DNA of 64,000 nt, from NCBI GenBank assembly GCA_014116815.1, contig JACGYV010000001.1, positions 124,001 to 188,000 on the forward strand, written 5' to 3'. Below, piece by piece: positions 28,544-37,094 of this stretch. Origin of the DNA: Holosporaceae bacterium 'Namur'. GTDB lineage: Bacteria > Pseudomonadota > Alphaproteobacteria > Rickettsiales > Midichloriaceae. Below the pieces are notes generated by a model. The model was not told where the DNA came from. It saw nothing but the letters and a program-made list of their open reading frames with translations, and did no database searches. Each line of letters begins with the position of its first letter. The first letter of the stretch is position 1. A program made the translations under genes and the position numbers.

Positions 28544-28618
28544 TTTTTTTTAAAGTTGTAACCGATATGTTATTTGTGTAAGAATATGTTAATAAGTATT
28601 GTTACATAAGGGAAATAA

Positions 28619-29167
28619 ATGGCAGCTGAAGAAAAAGAAAAGGAGCAACCTGAAAATGATAAGGAAGGGGTTGCTGAAGGTGAGCAAACCGAAGCAGAAG
28701 GTTCTTCGGCTCCACCTTCTAAAAGCCGTAAGAAAAAAATTATATTTATAGCTGTATTTCTTATCCTGCTGCTTAGTACCGGAGGGGGGATCCTATTTTA
28801 TTTAAAACAACAAAAAACTGAAGAAGATAAGAAAAAATTAGAGCAAAAGGCTGCTGAAAAAGAGATAGCTTACTTCGATCTCGATGAAATACTAATGAAT
28901 TTGAACACCGGCGGTAAAGGCCAAGGATTCTTAAAAATTAAAATAACTCTGCAAGTTACAGGAAGTAAAAATCTTGATGCGGTGAAAATGTATTCACCTA
29001 AAATTAGAGATACGTTTATAATATATTTAAGAGAGTTAAGACCTGAAGATATGCAAGGTTCTATAGCGCTATATAAGTTGAAAACCGAGATGTTATTAAG
29101 GGTTAACAAAATTGTATATCCTGCCCAGATTAATGATATCCTATTTAAAGATGTATTTGTTCAGTAA
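28619..29167 (+). CDS. fliL: FliL, flagellar basal-body associated protein
   Basis: Single-pass inner-membrane protein that surrounds the flagellar stator and stabilises it. The 182 residues have an acidic, Glu-rich cytoplasmic start, a membrane helix (IIFIAVFLILLLSTGGGILF, about residues 40-60) and a periplasmic stomatin-like domain. That domain contains YFDLDEILMNLN, FLKIKITLQVTG and the RDTFIIYLRELRPEDM segment. The gene ends 3 bases before fliM, the usual alphaproteobacterial order. Confidence 0.94.
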   Translation: MAAEEKEKEQPENDKEGVAEGEQTEAEGSSAPPSKSRKKKIIFIAVFLILLLSTGGGILFYLKQQKTEEDKKKLEQKAAEKEIAYFDLDEILMNLNTGGKGQGFLKIKITLQVTGSKNLDAVKMYSPKIRDTFIIYLRELRPEDMQGSIALYKLKTEMLLRVNKIVYPAQINDILFKDVFVQ

Positions 29168-29170
29168 ACT

Positions 29171-30199
29171 ATGGCTCACGATCAAAGTATTACCCAAGAA
29201 ACAGAAAAAAATAGTTCTAATAAAACTTGGGAACAGGCATTAAATGAGAAATCTCAAAGCTTAAACCGGGAAGGAGTTAACCAGCCTGCTTCTAATTCCC
29301 ATAAAGCTAAAGGAGTGGAGCTATTATTAGATAAAATTTTACAAACTTCTATTAGACTTCCAATGTTGGAAATTACATTTGATAGATTTGTAAGAATTAA
29401 CTCTACTTCCTTAAGAAATTATACAGCCGATAACGTTGATGTTGAAATAGAAAGCATGAAAACCGAGCGATTCGGAGACTGTTTGTCCAGAATCGGTGCA
29501 CCTTCAATGTTTTCAGTATTTAAAGTAATAGAATGGGATAATTTTTGTATATTAGCTTTTGACTCCACAATGATTTATGCTTTTGTTGAGGTATTATTCG
29601 GGGGAAGAAAAACACCGCCCTCTTTAAAAGTTGAAGGACGTCCATTTACCTCTATAGAAAATAGTGTGGTTAAAAGTATAACTGAAATAGTTTTGCATGA
29701 TTTAAGTTTAGCATTTAATCCGGTTACTTCTGCAAATTTCCAGCTTGATAGAGTTGAAACTAATCCTAAATTTGCAATGATTGTGCGGCCTGAAGACGTG
29801 GCTATAGTGCTGAATTTAAAAATTACTATGGATACTCGCTCAGGTAATATTCATATTATTTTACCTTATACTACAATTGAGCCGGTTAAGAAAATATTAT
29901 CTAAACCTTATATAGGGGAGAGAGGAAGTAAAGATCCTAATTGGACAAGGCATTTTGAGAACGAGATCGGTAAAGCGACGGTTACAATAAAAGTAAGCCT
30001 GGACGGCATGCCTGCGGGACTAAAAAATGTTGCCGAACTGAAAGTAGGTAAAACTATAATGCTTGATAAGATGGTCGGGGCTGACTGGGACATAAAATTA
30101 AATGAGACTATCATCTCCGCCGGTCAACCCGGCAAAAGCGGAGATAAGCTTGCTATACAATTAAATGACAGCATTAATTTAGAGAGGTATAAAAAGTAA
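29171..30199 (+). CDS. fliM: FliM, flagellar motor switch protein
   Basis: C-ring protein that sets rotation direction. The 342 residues hold the central FliM domain (LPMLEITFDRFVRINSTSLR to VEVLFGGRK, and SIENSVVKSITEIVLHDL) and a C-terminal SpoA domain (VTIKVSLDGMPAGLKNVAEL, LKVGKTIML). The N-terminal 45 residues are polar and lack the LSQxEIDALL-like peptide that binds phosphorylated CheY. This may mean the motor is not steered by standard CheY. It is followed after 4 bases by the DUF6468 gene. Confidence 0.93.
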   Translation: MAHDQSITQETEKNSSNKTWEQALNEKSQSLNREGVNQPASNSHKAKGVELLLDKILQTSIRLPMLEITFDRFVRINSTSLRNYTADNVDVEIESMKTERFGDCLSRIGAPSMFSVFKVIEWDNFCILAFDSTMIYAFVEVLFGGRKTPPSLKVEGRPFTSIENSVVKSITEIVLHDLSLAFNPVTSANFQLDRVETNPKFAMIVRPEDVAIVLNLKITMDTRSGNIHIILPYTTIEPVKKILSKPYIGERGSKDPNWTRHFENEIGKATVTIKVSLDGMPAGLKNVAELKVGKTIMLDKMVGADWDIKLNETIISAGQPGKSGDKLAIQLNDSINLERYKK

Positions 30200-30203
30200 G
30201 GTA

Positions 30204-30692
30204 ATGGATATTTTACTTAATATTACAGTAATTTCACTACTTATAATAACGATCGGTTTTTGCTGGAGACTAAATAAAAAAATTATTGAGTTAAAAGACA
30301 GTAAAAAAGATTTAGGAATTCTAGTACAGACTTTCGATGCAGCAATTATAAAAACTCATAAAAGTATTGCTGATTTAAAGGTAATGTCACAAACTTCCTC
30401 TGTAGAGTTGCAGCAGTATGTTGATAAAGCGGGTGAGTTGATTTCCGATCTTTCATTTATGACTAATACTGCAGCAAAACTAGCTGATAGATTAGAAAAT
30501 GCGATAGGTGTAGCAAGAAATGAAGTGGCTCAGCAAGGACTATCAAAATCTCAGTTTCCCGCTGCAAATGCACCAGACCGTAAGATAACGAAGCCTCTTA
30601 TACTTAATAATTTAAAAGTAAGCGGTAATACCGGATCTTCAAAAACTAAAGATGATTTGCGTAATGCAATTAAGCTAATTAAACAAACTTGA
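30204..30692 (+). CDS. DUF6468-like flagellar accessory protein
   Basis: A 162-residue protein with one N-terminal membrane helix (ILLNITVISLLIITIGFCW) followed by RLNKKIIELKDSKKDLGILV and a long helical, coiled-coil-like region ending TAAKLADRLE. This layout and its position after fliM match the DUF6468 family of alphaproteobacterial flagellar clusters. The function of the family is not established; a role in motor or C-ring assembly follows only from context. Confidence 0.8.
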   Translation: MDILLNITVISLLIITIGFCWRLNKKIIELKDSKKDLGILVQTFDAAIIKTHKSIADLKVMSQTSSVELQQYVDKAGELISDLSFMTNTAAKLADRLENAIGVARNEVAQQGLSKSQFPAANAPDRKITKPLILNNLKVSGNTGSSKTKDDLRNAIKLIKQT

Positions 30693-30702
30693 GAATTATA
30701 TA

Positions 30703-31389
30703 ATGCTTAGACTTTTACCATTTCTGATCGGATTCTTATTCATCTTAGTGTTTTCAAAGGTTATGAATGTGTCTGAACATATTCCGGAAATTTTCTCAGC
30801 CTCCGAATTAAATGCTCAAGATATGAGTAACAAAGAGCCTGTAGCTCCTAAGGATGTTTCTACATCCAGTCCGACTTCAAATGCGGAAAATACTAAACAG
30901 CAATCTGCGAATTCCGCAGAACCGAGTTCAGAGGGCGGTAGTGACAATAAAGCCGATTGGCAAAATGGGTTTTCCGCTACGGAAGTAGAAGTTCTTGGAA
31001 GCCTGGTTAAGCGAAGAGAAGAGCTTGATACAAGAGAAAAGGATATAAGTTTAAAAGAAAATGTACTCAAAGTTACTGAAAAGCGTATTCAACAAAAGAT
31101 TGATGCTTTACAAAATTTAATTACTCAAGCTCAAAGCATTCTTGATAAATATAATGAGAAGCGAAATCAGGAAATACTTACCTTGGTTAAGATATATGAA
31201 AACATGAAGCCGAAAGATGCGGCAAGAATATTTGATGAGCTTGAAATGCCTATATTAGTCGAGGTTTCATCTCAGATGAAGGAAGCTAAACTTGCAGCAA
31301 TACTTGGTTTAATGAGCTCGGATCGAGCAAAAGATTTGACTATTGAGCTTGCTAATCGTAGAAAGATAGATCTAAGTAATTTTAACTAA
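30703..31389 (+). CDS. motE: MotE-like protein (MgtE N-domain, flagellar cluster)
   Basis: A 228-residue protein with an N-terminal membrane helix (MLRLLPFLIGFLFILVFSKV), a low-complexity Ser/Glu/Asn linker and a coiled coil (REELDTREKDISLKENVLK). It ends in an MgtE-N-like domain containing YENMKPKDAARIFDELEM and AAILGLMSSDRAKDLT. In Rhizobium, MotE is a periplasmic chaperone for MotC. The gene sits in the fliL-fliM cluster and ends 6 bases before recN. MotA/MotB/MotC are not in view. Confidence 0.85.
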   Translation: MLRLLPFLIGFLFILVFSKVMNVSEHIPEIFSASELNAQDMSNKEPVAPKDVSTSSPTSNAENTKQQSANSAEPSSEGGSDNKADWQNGFSATEVEVLGSLVKRREELDTREKDISLKENVLKVTEKRIQQKIDALQNLITQAQSILDKYNEKRNQEILTLVKIYENMKPKDAARIFDELEMPILVEVSSQMKEAKLAAILGLMSSDRAKDLTIELANRRKIDLSNFN

Positions 31390-31395
31390 TATTTT

Positions 31396-33051
31396 ATGTT
31401 AGTTTCACTTTCAATTAAAAATTTTATTCTGATTGATTCCTTAAACCTGGATTTTAACCAAGGTCTATGCGTGTTAAGCGGTGAAACCGGTGCGGGTAAA
31501 TCAATCATACTTGATGCATTAGGTTTAGCTTTAGGAAGAAGGGCGAATGCAAAACTGATAAAGAGTGAGGGAAGTAATGCAGTTATTTCAGCCGCATTTA
31601 ATATAGAGCAATTTCCTCATATACAAGAATACTTAGTCTCACAAGGCTTTGAACCGGCCGAAACTTTAATATTGAGGCGTGTATTAGAACAAAGCGGGAA
31701 GACTAAATGCTATATCAATGATATTCTTTCCAGTGTGGCTGCATTGGAAGCAATCGGGGAGCTGTTAGTCGAGATCTCAAGCCAGCATGATCAAAAGGGT
31801 TTGTTTAATACTTCGCACCATCGTTTAATATTAGACGAATTCTCCGGTAATTATAGAGAATTGGAGGCAGTGGGCTCTGCTTACAAGCTATGGAAGGAGA
31901 ACGAGCAGAAATTAAATGAGATTATCGGAAATAAGTCAAAAGCTGAAGATGAGAGAAATTACTTAACTCATATTATTCAAGAAATATCCGAGCTCAACCC
32001 GAAAGTCGGTGAAGAAGAATATCTAAGCAATTTAAGGAATTCTTTAAGGGAAAAAGCAAAAATTCAGGATATATCTAATTTAGTATTAAATGAGGCTAAC
32101 TCAGGTAGCGGAATAGTTGCAAAGCTAAATAATTTAATTAAGGCGCTTACAAAAGTACCGAATTTATTTAAAGAAGCTGAAAAAAGCTTTGAAATCGGGT
32201 TGATTGAAATTAATGAAGGTATCGCCCAAGTTGAAAAAGTTTATGACGCAATAGCTTCTGAAAAATTCAACCTAAATTCAGTGGAAGAAAGGCTATTTAA
32301 TCTTAAAAACATTGCCAGAAAATACGGGGTTGACCCGAATAGTTTAGAAGAATTTCTAATACTTACCAAAGAAAAATTAGATCGAGTAAGTAACTATGAT
32401 AAATTTTATCAGGAATTTAAAGCTGATACTGAGAAAAGCAAATTAGCATATCTTAAGATTGCCGAGCAAGTTTCAATAATTAGAAAACAGAATGCTATAA
32501 TTTTAGAGAAGGCGGTCAAAGTTGAATTAGAGCAACTAAAAATGGGCTATGCTGATTTTATGATAGAAAGTGTTACTGCAAATGAAAATGAGTGGGCAGT
32601 GCATGGTATTGATAAGGTAAGGTTTCTAGCCAGAACAAACCCGGGCAGTGAATTCGGTTATATAAATAAAATTGCATCGGGCGGGGAGCTTTCAAGGTTG
32701 TTTTTGAGTTTAAGAGTAGCACTTGCTAAGGTTAAGTCTTCTCCTTCAATAATATTCGATGAAATTGACGTTGGTGTCGGGGGAGCAGTTGCGGACAGTA
32801 TAGGTAAGAAGCTAAAGTTTTTATCCGGTGAACACCAAGTGCTGGTAATCACCCATCAACCGCAAGTCGCGGCATACTCGGATAATCACTATTTGGTAAG
32901 TAAAAACATTATCAATAATAAAGCAAACGTAGATGTCAAAGAATTAACTTACGAAGAGAAGCTGCATGAAATCGCCCGTATGTTATCAGGAGAAGATGTA
33001 ACTAGAGAATCGGTTATAGCTGCTGAAACACTGATTAAGAAGGCGAAATAA
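31396..33051 (+). CDS. recN: RecN, DNA repair ATPase
   Basis: SMC-like ATPase that brings broken DNA ends together for recombinational repair. The 551 residues have Walker A in SGETGAGKSIILDALG near the N-terminus, a central coiled coil, and the C-terminal ABC signature KIASGGELSRLFLSLRVAL with Walker B IIFDEIDVGVGGAVADSIG. The length is normal. It follows motE by 6 bases, so it may share the flagellar transcript. Confidence 0.96.
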   Translation: MLVSLSIKNFILIDSLNLDFNQGLCVLSGETGAGKSIILDALGLALGRRANAKLIKSEGSNAVISAAFNIEQFPHIQEYLVSQGFEPAETLILRRVLEQSGKTKCYINDILSSVAALEAIGELLVEISSQHDQKGLFNTSHHRLILDEFSGNYRELEAVGSAYKLWKENEQKLNEIIGNKSKAEDERNYLTHIIQEISELNPKVGEEEYLSNLRNSLREKAKIQDISNLVLNEANSGSGIVAKLNNLIKALTKVPNLFKEAEKSFEIGLIEINEGIAQVEKVYDAIASEKFNLNSVEERLFNLKNIARKYGVDPNSLEEFLILTKEKLDRVSNYDKFYQEFKADTEKSKLAYLKIAEQVSIIRKQNAIILEKAVKVELEQLKMGYADFMIESVTANENEWAVHGIDKVRFLARTNPGSEFGYINKIASGGELSRLFLSLRVALAKVKSSPSIIFDEIDVGVGGAVADSIGKKLKFLSGEHQVLVITHQPQVAAYSDNHYLVSKNIINNKANVDVKELTYEEKLHEIARMLSGEDVTRESVIAAETLIKKAK

Positions 33052-33134
33052 TATATTGTTAGTATACTAGGAAAATTAACGTGTATATGTCATGAGTTCA
33101 TTATCTTAATAGCTAATTTGTAAGCGAAGGAAAC

Positions 33135-33179
33135 ATAGAAATCATAAATTTAAATATATACAATTTATTATATTTCTAT
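33135..33179. terminator. Possible weak terminator between recN and the GNAT gene
   Basis: ATAGAAAT and ATAAATT (33135-33150) can pair with AATTTAT and ATTTCTAT (33162-33179), giving an imperfect, AT-rich 15-bp stem between two convergent genes. Position and a following T-rich tract on the plus strand fit a terminator, but the stem has almost no GC pairs. Confidence 0.35.
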
Positions 33180-33184
33180 TCTTT

Positions 33185-33628
33185 TTAAATGATGCCCTGA
33201 GTTTGTAACTCCTCAGTAAAATATTTAATAAAAAAAGTTTTAGTTAGCTTCGGATGCTTCTTATTTATCCTTACAAATTCAGCTGTAAATCCGCATTTTA
33301 AATAGAAGCCCGGGGCTTGAAAATTACTTGTTACTAAATTTATATTATTAAAACCATTACAGTGAAAATGGTTTTCAAGCTCTTGCATAAGCTTCCTACC
33401 ATATCCTTTCCCGCGATGTGAACTATCAACCCATAATTCGTCAATATACACTTCTGCAAAGGCGGTATATGCTTTTAAAACGCCTACTACTTCATTACTA
33501 TTTTCAGTAAGAATAAGCGAGAATTGTTTATAATTTACATCAATATCATGATTATATTCATATTTTATCATGTCTTTATACATTTTTTCTTCAACTTCAT
33601 TAGGAATTACATTAACAAATTCTATCAT
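33185..33628 (-). CDS. GNAT family N-acetyltransferase
   Basis: A 147-residue acetyltransferase of the Gcn5-related fold. The acetyl-CoA binding motif is RGKGYGRKLMQELE, preceded by the AEVYIDELWVDSSH strand-and-loop and followed by NLVTSNFQAPGFYLKCGF. The acceptor cannot be predicted. It stands alone, convergent with recN and 52 bases after der on the same strand. Confidence 0.88.
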   Translation of the reverse strand: MIEFVNVIPNEVEEKMYKDMIKYEYNHDIDVNYKQFSLILTENSNEVVGVLKAYTAFAEVYIDELWVDSSHRGKGYGRKLMQELENHFHCNGFNNINLVTSNFQAPGFYLKCGFTAEFVRINKKHPKLTKTFFIKYFTEELQTQGII

Positions 33629-33680
33629 ATATCTAATTTTACTATTTCAATTAACTTAATATATTTTTTATCAGTTGATC

Positions 33681-35018
33681 CTATCTATTCTTATAAGGGT
33701 TCTTATTTTTATGAAAAATCATTCTAAGCGGGATGCCTTGCAGATCAAACTCCTTTCGCAAAGAATTACGTAAATATTTATTATAGCTTTCAGGCAAATC
33801 CTCAGGGATATTACAGTAAAAATTAAATGTCGGAGGTTTAACTCTGGTTTGGGTCATATATTTAATACGGATCCTGCGCCCGTTGTTTGCAAGCGGCGGA
33901 ATATAGTGCGTAGTAGCATTACAAAGCCAGCTGTTAAGCTTACCTGTGGAGATTTTCATCTTCCATTTTTGATCAACCTCTAAAGCTTTATCAAATATTT
34001 TATCAATACCTTGCTGTTTTAATGCTGAAATATAAACAATAGGTAGCCCGACTACTTCAGATAAATTATCGGCAACTAAATATTCTATTTCCTCTTCAAA
34101 CTCCCTGAAGTTTTTGATTAAGTCGCATTTATTGATTACCAAAATTAAAGGCTTCCCTTCTTGGATAGCAATTCGTGCTATGGATAAATCCTGTTTTTCA
34201 AGGGGCTGGTCTGCTGCAACTACTAAGAAAGCTATATGAGATCTTCTAATCGCATTAATGCTTTCCGCAGTGGAAAGCTCTTCAATAATTTCATTAACAT
34301 TAGCTTTTTTTCTGAGTCCTGCCGTATCAATGAGCTCAATATCAGTATCTTTATAAGTTAAATAATGGTTAATTGCATCTCTGGTTGTACCGGCGATATC
34401 TGAAGTTATGGCTCTTTCAAAACCGAGAATAGCATTAAATAGGGTAGACTTACCGACATTAGGCCTGCCCACTATAGTAAGCTTTAACTGCTCATCTTCC
34501 GGGTTTTCTTCTTCCTGCTCATGATAGAATTTCGTCTTATGAGATATTACCTTCTCAAATAAGTCAGCAATACCTCGGCCGTGTGCGGCTGAAATATAAA
34601 TCGGTTCACCGAAGCCGAATTTATAAATTTCATTTTCAAGAATGTTAATTTTACTTTCGCTTTTATTAATTATTATAACACAAGGTTTGCCTGATTTCCT
34701 TACAATACCGCCGAATTGTATGTCATCGGGAGTAATCCCGTTCCTGGCATCCAGCATTAACAGCACCAGATCAGCTCTTGAGACTGCCTTTAAAGTTTGC
34801 TCAACCATTTTTTTACTTAGAATAGTATCCTTATCTTCCCATCCGGCAGTATCAATAAACTTAACTAAGTGACCGTCTATATCAGCAGTAAAGTCTTTGC
34901 TGTCGCGGGTTACACCGGGCATATCGTTGACGATTGCAAGCCTTCTGCCGTTTAGTTTATTAAATAGTGAGGATTTGCCGACATTCGGCTTCCCTGTAAT
35001 CGCGACTGTAAATGTCAT
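33681..35018 (-). CDS. der: Der (EngA), ribosome-assembly GTPase
   Basis: GTPase with two tandem G domains, needed for 50S subunit assembly. Domain 1 carries GKPNVGKSSLFN, DTAGWED and NKSE. Domain 2 carries GRPNVGKSTLFN, DTAGLRKK and NKCD. A C-terminal KH-like domain ends PLRMIFHKNKNPYKNR, the expected family ending. The protein is 445 residues. It lies 16 bases after ahpD on the same strand. Confidence 0.97.
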   Translation of the reverse strand: MTFTVAITGKPNVGKSSLFNKLNGRRLAIVNDMPGVTRDSKDFTADIDGHLVKFIDTAGWEDKDTILSKKMVEQTLKAVSRADLVLLMLDARNGITPDDIQFGGIVRKSGKPCVIIINKSESKINILENEIYKFGFGEPIYISAAHGRGIADLFEKVISHKTKFYHEQEEENPEDEQLKLTIVGRPNVGKSTLFNAILGFERAITSDIAGTTRDAINHYLTYKDTDIELIDTAGLRKKANVNEIIEELSTAESINAIRRSHIAFLVVAADQPLEKQDLSIARIAIQEGKPLILVINKCDLIKNFREFEEEIEYLVADNLSEVVGLPIVYISALKQQGIDKIFDKALEVDQKWKMKISTGKLNSWLCNATTHYIPPLANNGRRIRIKYMTQTRVKPPTFNFYCNIPEDLPESYNKYLRNSLRKEFDLQGIPLRMIFHKNKNPYKNR

Positions 35019-35034
35019 ATGTTTATAATTAAAT

Positions 35035-35610
35035 TTAAAAGTTAGGGCCTCGTGCTATGAATTCATAGCTTCTTATATTTTCAATTTCAAGGGCTGCTTT
35101 TGCTGCCCTAAGTACGGAAACGATTCTTGCTACATTATTAATAGCTACCTTTGATACCCCTTGGGAAATTAAAGATTTAATATGAAGGTCGGTACAGTAT
35201 TTACACTTTAAAAATATAGAAACAGCTAAGCAATATAGCTCAAAATCAGTCTTTAAGATATTAGGATCCGAAAAGGCATTCAAGTGTAAATCTGCAGGTA
35301 GTGCTTTTATTTCTTCATCAGTAACACTTGAATTAAAATTATAATAAGTACTGGTCATGCTTGTAACAACTACGGCAAATTTAGCGGCAGTAGCATCTGC
35401 TTCCTCCAAATGGATTTTAGCTTCCGCACGGATACAATTTAACATCTGCTCATTTTTTAAGTAATACCCGGCTGCAAGAGCGATGCCGTACATCTGCCTT
35501 ATTGCAAGGCCTTCGAGTTCTTTTGAAAAAAGTTCTTTTATATTTAGCTTAACATCGTCAGCATAAAATGGGAGGCGTTTAACAAGAGAAGTAAGGCCGA
35601 TAAAATTCAT
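35035..35610 (-). CDS. ahpD: AhpD-like alkylhydroperoxidase
   Basis: A 191-residue AhpD/carboxymuconolactone decarboxylase family protein. The start LTSLVKRLPFYADDVKLNIK and the central DFELYCLAVSIFLKC follow AhpD closely. The redox centre is CKYCTDLH: Cys136, Cys139 and His143 match the active-site Cys-x-x-Cys...His. In mycobacteria AhpD reduces AhpC with electrons from lipoamide; the PDH complex encoded nearby would supply lipoamide, but no ahpC is in the window. A good sigma-70 promoter lies just upstream. Confidence 0.9.
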   Translation of the reverse strand: MNFIGLTSLVKRLPFYADDVKLNIKELFSKELEGLAIRQMYGIALAAGYYLKNEQMLNCIRAEAKIHLEEADATAAKFAVVVTSMTSTYYNFNSSVTDEEIKALPADLHLNAFSDPNILKTDFELYCLAVSIFLKCKYCTDLHIKSLISQGVSKVAINNVARIVSVLRAAKAALEIENIRSYEFIARGPNF

Positions 35611-35640
35611 AAATCAATAGAAAGAGGAAATTTTAAATAA

Positions 35641-35669
35641 ATTATAACTCTCTTATAATCAAATTGCAA
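35641..35669 (-). promoter_or_regulatory. Sigma-70 type promoter of ahpD
   Basis: Reading the minus strand: TTGCAA, a 17-base spacer, TATAAT. The -10 box is perfect and lies about 30 bases before the ahpD ATG. The region is divergent with ndh. Confidence 0.55.
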
Positions 35670-35723
35670 CTTTAGTAATCAATTATTTAAACGGTTTTAC
35701 AGCTCTATTAATTTTATTATATG

Positions 35724-35751
35724 TTGCTATGCAAAAAAACTAAGTTAAAAT
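35724..35751 (+). promoter_or_regulatory. Possible sigma-70 promoter of ndh
   Basis: TTGCTA, a 16-base spacer and TAAAAT, about 45 bases before the ndh start. The boxes are good matches, but the DNA is AT-rich. Confidence 0.4.
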
Positions 35752-35795
35752 TTAAAAAGGGGTTTAGGTAGAATTAAATAAAACAGGTAATTGTT

Positions 35796-37052
35796 ATGAC
35801 CATGCAAGGGGAGTTTTCTCATATAGTAATAGTAGGCGGAGGATTCGCTGGGCTTACTGCCGCGCAAAATTTAAAAAAACAAAAGAATATAAAAATTACT
35901 ATCATCGATGTTAACAACTACCATGTTTTTCAGCCCTTTTTATATCAGGTTGCCTGCGGGGATCTCGCACCTTCCGATATTGCAGTGCCGATAAGGGAGC
36001 AATTTAAGGATTATAAAAATATCTCGGTTATTATGGATGAAGTTACCGTGATAGATTCGGATAAAAAGATAGTTTTTACTAAAAATGCTACTGCTCTGAA
36101 TTATGATTATTTAATTCTTGCAGTGGGCAGTGAAGATAACTATTTCGGTAATGAGCATTGGAGAGAGTATACTATCGGGCTTAAATCATTAAAAAATGCC
36201 CTAAAAATCAGGAAAGAATTATTAGAAACGTTTGAAAGAGCAGAAATTGCAAATCATAAAAAGCATGTGACTTTTACGATAATCGGAGGAGGGCCTACGG
36301 GCGTAGAACTGGCAGGAGCTATCGCCGAACTGACTAAACAGGCGATTAGATCGGATTTTACTCATATTAACCCTCTTGATACCGAAATTATATTAGTAGA
36401 GGCCGGCTCAAGAATTTTATCCTCTTTAGCTCCTTCATTATCAGCAGTCGCTCAAAAATCTTTGGAAGAAAAAGGGATAGTAATTAAGCTTAACTCCAAG
36501 GTAATGGATATTAGCTCTCATAAAATAAAATTGTCAGAGGGAGAAGAGATAGAAAGCGATTTAATAATCTGGGCAGCTGGAGTTAAAGCAAAATCAATTA
36601 AACATCTACTAAATAAAGATGAGATAAAGCTAGGCTCAAATCAAAGAGTTCAAGTAAACAATGATTTTTCACTCCCGCTTAGTGTTGATATATTTATTGT
36701 CGGGGATGCTGCGGAAATTAAGGGTAAAGATAATAAGGCTGTTCCGGCTTTGGCTGCTGCTGCGACTCAGCAGGGAAAATTTATTGCAAAGGTAATTAGA
36801 GCACGTGTTGCCGGTTCTAAAAAAGATTATAAGTTTAAATACTTAAATTTCGGGAATATGGCTATTATCGGTCGCTATTCGGCGGTGGCCGATTTTACCT
36901 GGATAAAATTTAAAGGAGTATTAGCCTGGATAATTTGGGATTTAGTGCATATATACTTTTTAATCGGTTTTCGTAATCGATTAACCGTCTTTGTTAAATG
37001 GTTGTGGAGTTACATAACACATGGCAAAGCAGAGCGAATAATTATTAAGTGA
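35796..37052 (+). CDS. ndh: Type II NADH dehydrogenase (NAD(P)/FAD oxidoreductase)
   Basis: Single-subunit, non-proton-pumping NADH:quinone oxidoreductase. Two Rossmann folds are visible: FAD-binding IVIVGGGFAGLTAAQNL at residue 10 and NADH-binding TIIGGGPTGVELAGAIAEL around residue 165. A second FAD motif reads VDIFIVGDAAEI. The NYHVFQPFLYQVACG and AATQQGKFIA segments are typical of Ndh. The C-terminal amphipathic and hydrophobic region (LAWIIWDLVHIYFLIGF) would attach it to the membrane. With nuoC in the same window, the cell probably has both NADH dehydrogenase types. Confidence 0.93.
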   Translation: MTMQGEFSHIVIVGGGFAGLTAAQNLKKQKNIKITIIDVNNYHVFQPFLYQVACGDLAPSDIAVPIREQFKDYKNISVIMDEVTVIDSDKKIVFTKNATALNYDYLILAVGSEDNYFGNEHWREYTIGLKSLKNALKIRKELLETFERAEIANHKKHVTFTIIGGGPTGVELAGAIAELTKQAIRSDFTHINPLDTEIILVEAGSRILSSLAPSLSAVAQKSLEEKGIVIKLNSKVMDISSHKIKLSEGEEIESDLIIWAAGVKAKSIKHLLNKDEIKLGSNQRVQVNNDFSLPLSVDIFIVGDAAEIKGKDNKAVPALAAAATQQGKFIAKVIRARVAGSKKDYKFKYLNFGNMAIIGRYSAVADFTWIKFKGVLAWIIWDLVHIYFLIGFRNRLTVFVKWLWSYITHGKAERIIIK

Positions 37053-37094
37053 TAAAAATAAAAAGTACTAAAATTATATTTTGACCACTGGAGC

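Noticed and set aside
33524..33727. Plus-strand 67-residue hydrophobic frame
   Set aside because: AT-rich antisense of the GNAT start and the der end; no start signal.
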